Below, piece after piece: positions 22,180 through 23,435 of a stretch of 23,435 nucleotides of DNA. Source of the DNA: an uncultured Sutterella sp. (GTDB taxonomy: Bacteria; Pseudomonadota; Gammaproteobacteria; Burkholderiales; Burkholderiaceae_F); assembly GCA_900544255.1 (NCBI GenBank), contig UQUM01000029.1, positions 1 through 23,435 on the forward strand, given 5' to 3'. Made by a program: the position numbers and the translations under genes. Position 1 is the stretch's first letter; the number at the start of each line of letters is the position of its first letter. The notes under the pieces were generated by a model. It did not search any database and was not told where the DNA came from. It saw nothing but the letters and a program-made list of their open reading frames with translations.

Positions 22180-22677
22180 ATGGCAGTCGACGTTATTGAA
22201 CAGAATCTGGACGGTTCGGATCTTTCGATCGGGGTCGTTGTGTCCCGCTTCAACGAGTATGCGGGCAAAGAGCTTTATGCCGCCTGCCTCGAAGAACTGA
22301 AGCGGCTCGGTGTAGCGGAAGAGGACATCACCTACGTGACGGTGCCGGGGGCCTTGGAAATCCCGTTTGCGTTGTCGCGTTTGGCGGAAACCGGCGACTA
22401 CGATGCCCTCATCGCGTTGGGCGCCGTGATCCGCGGTGAAACCTATCACTTTGAAATCGTGTCCGACCGTTCTTCCGAAGGCATCGCCCGCGTGACGGCC
22501 GACTACGGCATTCCGGTTGCCAATGGCGTTCTCACCTGCGAAAACGACGAACAGTGCAAGGCCCGTACCGCGATGAAGGGCAAGGACTGCGCGCAGTGCG
22601 CCGTGGAAATGGCGCGTCTTGCGGAACAGTTCCCGATGGATTTCCCCGAAGACTACGAAGAAAACGACCATGAGTGA
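22180..22677 (+). CDS. ribH: 6,7-dimethyl-8-ribityllumazine synthase
   Basis: A 165-residue enzyme for the penultimate riboflavin step, joining the ribitylamino-pyrimidine product to dihydroxybutanone phosphate. Family motifs are SRFN (22-25), PGALEIP (56-62), GAVIRGETYHFEIV (81-94, with catalytic His90) and NGVLTCENDEQ (115-125). The ATG at 22180 is preferred: TTGGAG lies 11 nt before it, but only 2 nt before an alternative GTG at 22171. The stop overlaps the nusB start by 8 bases, so the two are translationally coupled. ribH-nusB pairing is widespread in bacteria. The rest of the known rib genes in this window lie 9.3 kb upstream. Confidence 0.97.
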   Translation: MAVDVIEQNLDGSDLSIGVVVSRFNEYAGKELYAACLEELKRLGVAEEDITYVTVPGALEIPFALSRLAETGDYDALIALGAVIRGETYHFEIVSDRSSEGIARVTADYGIPVANGVLTCENDEQCKARTAMKGKDCAQCAVEMARLAEQFPMDFPEDYEENDHE

Positions 22678-23179
22678 TAAAAAGCGCCTTCCTTTGGCGG
22701 GTGCCCGCCGCAAGGCCCGTGAATTTGCGCTTCTCGGGGTGTATGAAAGCCTCATCAATAAGGAAGCGGATTTTGCGGAAATTGACGCGGGGCTTCTCTC
22801 CGTCATCACGGACGAAGACGGCCCCGTCGCCGGATGCGATCTGACGCCCGAAGACTTCGAAGCCTGCGATAAGGCGTTCTGCCGCGAAATTTTGGCGGGC
22901 GTAATGGCCGACCGCGCGAAGATCGACGGGATCCTTTCGCACCACGTGGATCGTGAATTGGATCGTTTGTCCGTCATTGAACGCGCGTGCCTCACGATGG
23001 GCACGTGGGAACTGATGCACTGCCCGCAGGTACCGTACCGCGTTGTCATCAACGAAGCCGTGGAACTTGCGAAGCAGTTCGGTTCCGACAAGGGTTACCG
23101 TCTGGTAAACGGCGTGCTTGATAAGACCGCTGCCGAAGTGCGTCCGGACGAGGTGAAGGCTGAGAAGGCCGGTAAGTAA
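22670..23179 (+). CDS. nusB: Transcription antitermination factor NusB
   Basis: A 169-residue all-helical protein which, with NusE (S10), binds boxA RNA and supports processive rRNA transcription. The N-terminal ARRKAREFALLGVYESL helix, the IERACLTMGTWELMHCPQVPYRVVINEAVELAKQFGSDKGYRLVNGVLDK-type core (given here as pieces: IERACLTMGTWEL, VPYRVVINEAVELAKQFG, GYRLVNGVLDK) and the overall size identify it. It overlaps the ribH end by 8 bases. A terminator-like hairpin and 117 nt separate it from thiL. Confidence 0.96.
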   Translation: MSDKKRLPLAGARRKAREFALLGVYESLINKEADFAEIDAGLLSVITDEDGPVAGCDLTPEDFEACDKAFCREILAGVMADRAKIDGILSHHVDRELDRLSVIERACLTMGTWELMHCPQVPYRVVINEAVELAKQFGSDKGYRLVNGVLDKTAAEVRPDEVKAEKAGK

Positions 23180-23230
23180 TTAAAGAAGGCCTTTCGGTGC
23201 GGCGTCTGCCCGCATGGAAAGGCGTTCTTC

Positions 23231-23280
23231 AAAAGAGGCGTGATCCATTCGCAGACGCGGGTCGGACGCGCCTTTTTTCG
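23231..23280 (+). terminator. Terminator-like hairpin between nusB and thiL
   Basis: AAAAGAGGCG pairs with CGCCTTTTTT over ten positions (one wobble), with a 28-nt loop that may fold further. The T run belongs to the stem, as in A/T-flanked terminators. It may reduce readthrough from nusB to thiL. A further GGCGTCTGC / GCAGACGC pair (23201-23209 with 23251-23258) offers an alternative fold. Confidence 0.5.
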
Positions 23281-23296
23281 TTTGAGGAACAGAAAA

Positions 23297-23435
23297 ATGG
23301 TTCAGAACGGTGAATTTTCGCTGATTGACAAATTCTTTACCCATGCGGCGTTCGGCGCCTGGCATTCCAAGGGGGGGGGGGATGAATGCGCCTTTATCGA
23401 CACGGGAGCCGGGCGCATTGCGGTGCAGCCCAACA
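23297..23435 (+). CDS. thiL: Thiamine-monophosphate kinase, 5' part (cut by the window edge)
   Basis: The first 46 codons of a likely ThiL, which makes thiamine diphosphate from thiamine monophosphate. It begins MVQNGEFSLIDKFFTHAAF, like the FDLIxRYF start of ThiL. KGGGDECAFIDT follows at about residues 25-36, in the place of the family's GIGDDxAxI magnesium/ATP segment, and then a strand IAVQPN. GAGGA stands 8 nt before the ATG. The assignment leans on the nusB-thiL order common in proteobacteria and on a short sequence, so it is likely but not certain. The frame runs through an 11-G tract and stays open. Confidence 0.72.
   Translation, partial: MVQNGEFSLIDKFFTHAAFGAWHSKGGGDECAFIDTGAGRIAVQPN
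23371..23381 (+). repeat. Run of 11 G inside the thiL start region
   Basis: Eleven consecutive G residues at codons 25-29 of thiL, encoding the GGG of KGGGDE. With 11 G the frame is open and meets the family motif; loss or gain of one or two would break it. It is by far the longest single-base run I noticed in the window. Confidence 0.95.

Noticed and set aside
11000..22180. FMN riboswitch before ribD, ribE or ribH
   Set aside because: I did not find the conserved RFN-element segments in any of the leaders, and the first two leaders are too short.

Overview
The window looks like a chromosomal segment of a Gram-negative betaproteobacterium, most likely in the Burkholderiales and perhaps Sutterellaceae. 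The grounds are the rRNA sequence, the nrdR-ribD-ribE and ribH-nusB-thiL gene groups, a type 2 (thioredoxin-reductase-like) ferredoxin-NADP reductase, GC-rich codon use and TolC/HlyD-type envelope proteins. The family-level placement is inference; the 23S sequence would settle it.

Layout. Positions 1-1260 hold the 3' part of a 23S rRNA, a 5S rRNA and a terminator, the end of an rrn operon. A secreted amino-acid-binding protein follows on the + strand (1483-2226). It meets a minus-strand group across a shared terminator: an M48 periplasmic protease (BepA-like), the ferredoxin-NADP reductase, NAD kinase (start and stop overlap the reductase stop) and RecN. Divergent from these on the + strand are moaC and glnS, then nrdR-ribD-ribE (10595-12830), which runs from NrdR into riboflavin synthesis.

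From about 12.83 to 22.17 kb lies an accessory block: an outer-membrane TolC-like channel, an HlyD-like adaptor, a double-length ABC-2 permease, a translationally coupled and partly decayed AAA-ATPase-like protein, a C69 dipeptidase on the minus strand, a divergent AraC regulator and a small membrane protein. Ordinary vitamin genes then resume with ribH, nusB and the start of thiL, which the window edge cuts. In many betaproteobacteria the rib genes and nusB sit together, so the block appears to interrupt or rearrange that cluster; ribB/ribBA is not in the window.

The points most worth a second look are: a run of 11 G inside the first 30 codons of thiL; an extra segment of about 98 residues inside the catalytic core of GlnRS, with an internal 13-bp direct repeat; a fused tandem ABC-2 permease with no ABC ATPase beside it; the frameshifted AAA-ATPase-like gene locked to it by an ATGA overlap; and two sets of operator-like repeats between the C69 dipeptidase and the AraC gene. 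I saw no CRISPR array, transposase, tRNA or FMN riboswitch.
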